Shown: one piece after another, positions 8,001 to 9,140 of the stretch
Layout of the letters: each line of letters begins with the position of its first letter
Numbering within the stretch: the first letter of the stretch is position 1
Assembly (NCBI GenBank): GCA_030616165.1
Contig: JAUWXV010000152.1
Location: forward strand, 1-9,140
Source of the DNA: a bacterium
Lineage (GTDB): Bacteria > SM23-31 > JAUVVT01
DNA: 9,140 nt
Direction of reading: 5' to 3'
Position numbers and translations under genes: made by a program
The notes under the pieces: generated by a model
What the model was told of the DNA's origin: nothing
Databases searched by the model: none
The model's input: only the letters and a program-made list of their open reading frames with translations

Positions 8001-8090
8001 GAAAAGCCATATATAGATATGCCAAATCGTGATTGCTTTACATATTTTAATGTGAGAGCCATCTTTTTAGGATTAAAAATTGATTTTTAA
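5046..8090 (+). CDS. TonB-dependent outer-membrane receptor with CarboxypepD-regulatory-like N-terminal domain
   Basis: This 1014-residue protein is a TonB-energised outer-membrane transporter; the substrate is not evident. A signal peptide (MKNK, hydrophobic 5-18, cleavage after TSA at 23-25) is followed by a carboxypeptidase-regulatory-like beta domain at about 29-108: G-x-I-x-D-x-x-T-G-E-P at 33-43, a TDNEGHF turn at 60-66, and PPGTY then VGY at 72-85. EEVTVTA at 115-121 looks like the TonB box. The plug follows at about 124-230, with YIRGGG, MDG, a KELNIIKGG segment and INVIT at 222-226. The rest is a barrel rich in aromatic strands and ends in LKIDF with C-terminal Phe. The N-terminal extension and size resemble SusC-type and related FCB receptors, but the SusC family's typical SerGly-rich plug motifs were not clear. 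It is followed 35 bp later by a secreted protein gene, probably one operon. The gene appears more GC-rich than the upstream envelope genes. Confidence 0.93.
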   Translation: MKNKLLFSVMLVCVALFVYQGATSAGITGKIAGIITDAATGEPMPAVNVVIEGTTLGGATDNEGHFFIINIPPGTYLLQASMVGYTVESKTGVIVNVDHTTPVDFDLRVTAIAGEEVTVTAEREIIPMDISASHIVADAEQIVEVPLVTDIAQYIHLQAGIEGNYIRGGGLDQTEFMMDGLMVVDNRTNKPMMMVNLSSVKELNIIKGGFNAEYGNVRSGLINVITREGSPSVYHGSVDIIRRQPGLKHAGPSMFSPDVYYLRSFLDPDVMWDGTTSGAWDVATQLQYPEFDGWNARSKDLLEDDDPTNNRTPEECRDLFLWNHRAEGSAALGQKEGKYGHKPDWNVDVGFGGPVPLIGKYLGNLSFYASYRNNREMFIFPTSREFYVEQNAQLKLTSRLSPSMKLTVEGLYGDINTVAKARHGGSDNYYATSGSDLINSEQTSSEATHKIKYFPAALIPFDVYRSMLGVSFDHVLSPRTFYNIRISRITNRNDCGSYGPEDMRDLTVIRNFGSTPVTEQPYGFEIAETVLYMQDGMVYATSGGGARDSSEVRTLNVKFDLTSQIDRYNQIKVGFMFNYDDLYTRFRKIRYESYYDYDTAAKWRHYPYRMGAYIQDKLEFEGMIANFGLRFDYNEPNTDWYTVDTYSKYFRAQYIDTFTEVTPSEPAKGHLKISPRLGVSHPISENAKLYFNYGHFYSMPTSTHMYQIYWSGPEAGNGITRLGNPSADLPQTVSYELGVEYNVRNLFLIHLAGYYKDVRNQTGYIYYTSYDETIDYRTTENNHYADIRGFELRIDKRFGRWITGWLNYNYMVTTNGYIGREHYYEDPRLQMIYGLQNPYQERPIARPVIRANVHIRSPRDWGPTVAGIKPLGDISWSTLFYWKAGSYMTWDPLTTYELNQNLQWRDNYSYDARLSKRMHIDRYSISLYMDIKNLFNQRRLSTRGFADSEDRRNYFESLHLPMYEDEMYQEDYTPGNDRPGDVWSDEKPYIDMPNRDCFTYFNVRAIFLGLKIDF

Positions 8091-8112
8091 AAGTAAAGAA
8101 TGAATAAAGAGA

Positions 8113-8118
8113 AGGGAG
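8113..8118 (+). promoter_or_regulatory. Ribosome binding site of the downstream secreted-protein gene
   Basis: AGGGAG lies seven bases before the ATG at 8126 in the 35-bp gap after the receptor gene. It supports that start, and the short gap supports co-transcription with the receptor. Confidence 0.7.
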
Positions 8119-8125
8119 AATAATT

Positions 8126-9140
8126 ATGAAAAAGATTTCTTTTTTCAGATGTATTTTTTGTCTTATATTATTCCTATTTGTTTATGATATCGCAGATGCT
8201 CAAATTTTCAGGTGGATAAAAGTAGGAAAGGCTTGGTTTAAGGTTCGTGATTCCGGCCATCAGGAAGAATTAAAGGGCCCTTTTGGCTATTATTATCATT
8301 TATACGATTTTACGCGTCCCGGATTTTATTGTGCGGGAACGCGGTTCGGTGTCAGAGACTGGGAAGATGAAAATGGTAATGTTTTGCCCGTCAAGATAGC
8401 CGGTGCTCCCTATGGCGTTTCTGATGAGGTTGATAACATGTTTGCTTTGAAAGATGAGGAGGGAATATCTATTCGCAGGTATTGGAGGTATCAGCCTCCC
8501 TCAATTGTTGTTGATGGCGTTATTCTGAATGAACCGTTTCCAATGGCGGAAGGAGATGAAGTCGCTCCCGATAAAATTCCTGGAACTGCTGATGTAATGG
8601 TGGAATCGTTTTTTAGGAATTTTATGGGGCTGGATATTCATCAAAGAGTGTTTGGCTGGGGTCAAACTTATCATGATGATTATGTAATATACGATTGGAC
8701 AATAACGAATACAGGAAATATAGACAGGGATGATGAGATTGAATGTCTTCAGACCTTAAAGGACCTTTACATTTTGAGGTCAGGAGGACATTTTCCTTGT
8801 AGTAGTAGAGAAAAAAAAGAATGGAGTGCTTGGTATGGATGCCGTCCGGGAGAAGACTTGAGGATAATGTATTATTATCCTCACAGAGATAAAGGGGCGA
8901 AATTCGATGACTTTGGTGATATTAGAGGTGCACTTACATCCCAAGGATTTCTTAACGGTCCATGCTATTTGGGTGAGGCTATGCTTCACGTTGACGAGTC
9001 TCCCGATAACCCCATAGACGACCCAGCTCAACCACAGATGCATAGTATATGGAATTATCGTCTTTTTTATCTTAAATTCCATTCCGCAGGGCTGACTTCA
9101 GAGGAACTTGGAAAAGTATACGAAGTTATGCAGTATGGTC
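8126..9140 (+). CDS. Secreted protein of unknown function, partner candidate of the TonB receptor (3' end missing)
   Basis: The frame is open from ATG 8126 to the right edge, so at least 338 residues are encoded and the C-terminus is not seen. The N-terminus is a type I signal peptide: KK at 2-3, a hydrophobic core to about residue 19, and cleavage predicted after ADA (23-25) before QIF. No Cys stands at +1, so it is not a lipoprotein. The mature part is rich in Trp, Tyr, Asp and Gly and looks like beta-sandwich material. YVIYDWTITNTGN at 186-198 resembles the strand-plus-NTG motif of Ig-like extracellular domains. Cysteines occur at several places (for example in FYCAG, FPCSS, YGCRPG and GPCYLG), which could form disulfides outside the cytoplasm. 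I do not recognise a named family, though similar unnamed secreted proteins sit beside TonB receptors in FCB-type candidate phyla, from memory. Whether it ends in a type IX sorting domain cannot be seen. Confidence 0.85.
   Translation, partial: MKKISFFRCIFCLILFLFVYDIADAQIFRWIKVGKAWFKVRDSGHQEELKGPFGYYYHLYDFTRPGFYCAGTRFGVRDWEDENGNVLPVKIAGAPYGVSDEVDNMFALKDEEGISIRRYWRYQPPSIVVDGVILNEPFPMAEGDEVAPDKIPGTADVMVESFFRNFMGLDIHQRVFGWGQTYHDDYVIYDWTITNTGNIDRDDEIECLQTLKDLYILRSGGHFPCSSREKKEWSAWYGCRPGEDLRIMYYYPHRDKGAKFDDFGDIRGALTSQGFLNGPCYLGEAMLHVDESPDNPIDDPAQPQMHSIWNYRLFYLKFHSAGLTSEELGKVYEVMQYG

Noticed and set aside
8100-8123. Seven-codon frame (MNKEKGE) between the receptor and the secreted-protein gene
   Set aside because: It spans the ribosome binding site of the next gene and has no good site of its own; it is a chance frame.
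8780-9082. A 100-codon minus-strand frame near the right edge
   Set aside because: It lies opposite an uninterrupted + strand frame with signal peptide and ribosome binding site, and its translation shows nothing recognisable.

Overview
The window looks like a piece of a low-GC, Gram-negative chromosome from the wider Bacteroidetes/FCB relatives (for example one of the Marinimicrobia, KSB1 or Calditrichaeota-type lineages). The reasons are a Kdo transferase with Bacteroidetes-style active-site motifs, a PorV/PorQ-type outer-membrane protein, a roughly 1000-residue TonB-dependent receptor with an N-terminal carboxypeptidase-regulatory-like domain, and a secreted family of the kind found beside such receptors. 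The phylum is inference; no RNA gene or marker protein is present to fix it. All recognised genes are on the + strand and use the standard code. No tRNA, rRNA, CRISPR array, insertion sequence or integrase was seen.

Region 1 (1-2599) is a tightly packed envelope-biosynthesis run. It holds the 3' end of an ApbE-type flavin transferase, then a glycosyltransferase family 9 (heptosyltransferase-like) enzyme overlapping it, then the Kdo transferase WaaA. GT9 and WaaA together point to assembly of the LPS inner core. A radical SAM/SPASM enzyme of unknown substrate (2622-3467) and a PorV/PorQ-family beta-barrel protein (3514-4446) follow with short gaps. WaaA, the radical SAM gene and the PorV-like gene have no recognisable Shine-Dalgarno sequence; for the GT9 gene this depends on which start is used.

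Region 2 (4447-5045) is a gene-free stretch of about 600 bp that is extremely AT-rich, with sampled 60-base lines at 13-18% GC. It holds weak terminator-like and promoter-like sequences and two strong Shine-Dalgarno-like elements that have no credible start codon. These two elements lie in a degenerate direct repeat. They suggest a long 5' leader, or remnants of duplicated leaders, for the downstream operon.

Region 3 (5046-9140) is a two-gene unit with strong ribosome binding sites. It encodes a complete TonB-dependent outer-membrane receptor followed 35 bp later by a secreted protein of unknown function that runs off the right edge. The pair resembles a SusC/SusD-like arrangement (outer-membrane transporter plus secreted partner), but the partner is not recognisably SusD and is not a lipoprotein. 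This is the most plausible uncharacterised system here. The receptor gene appears more GC-rich than the genes of region 1.
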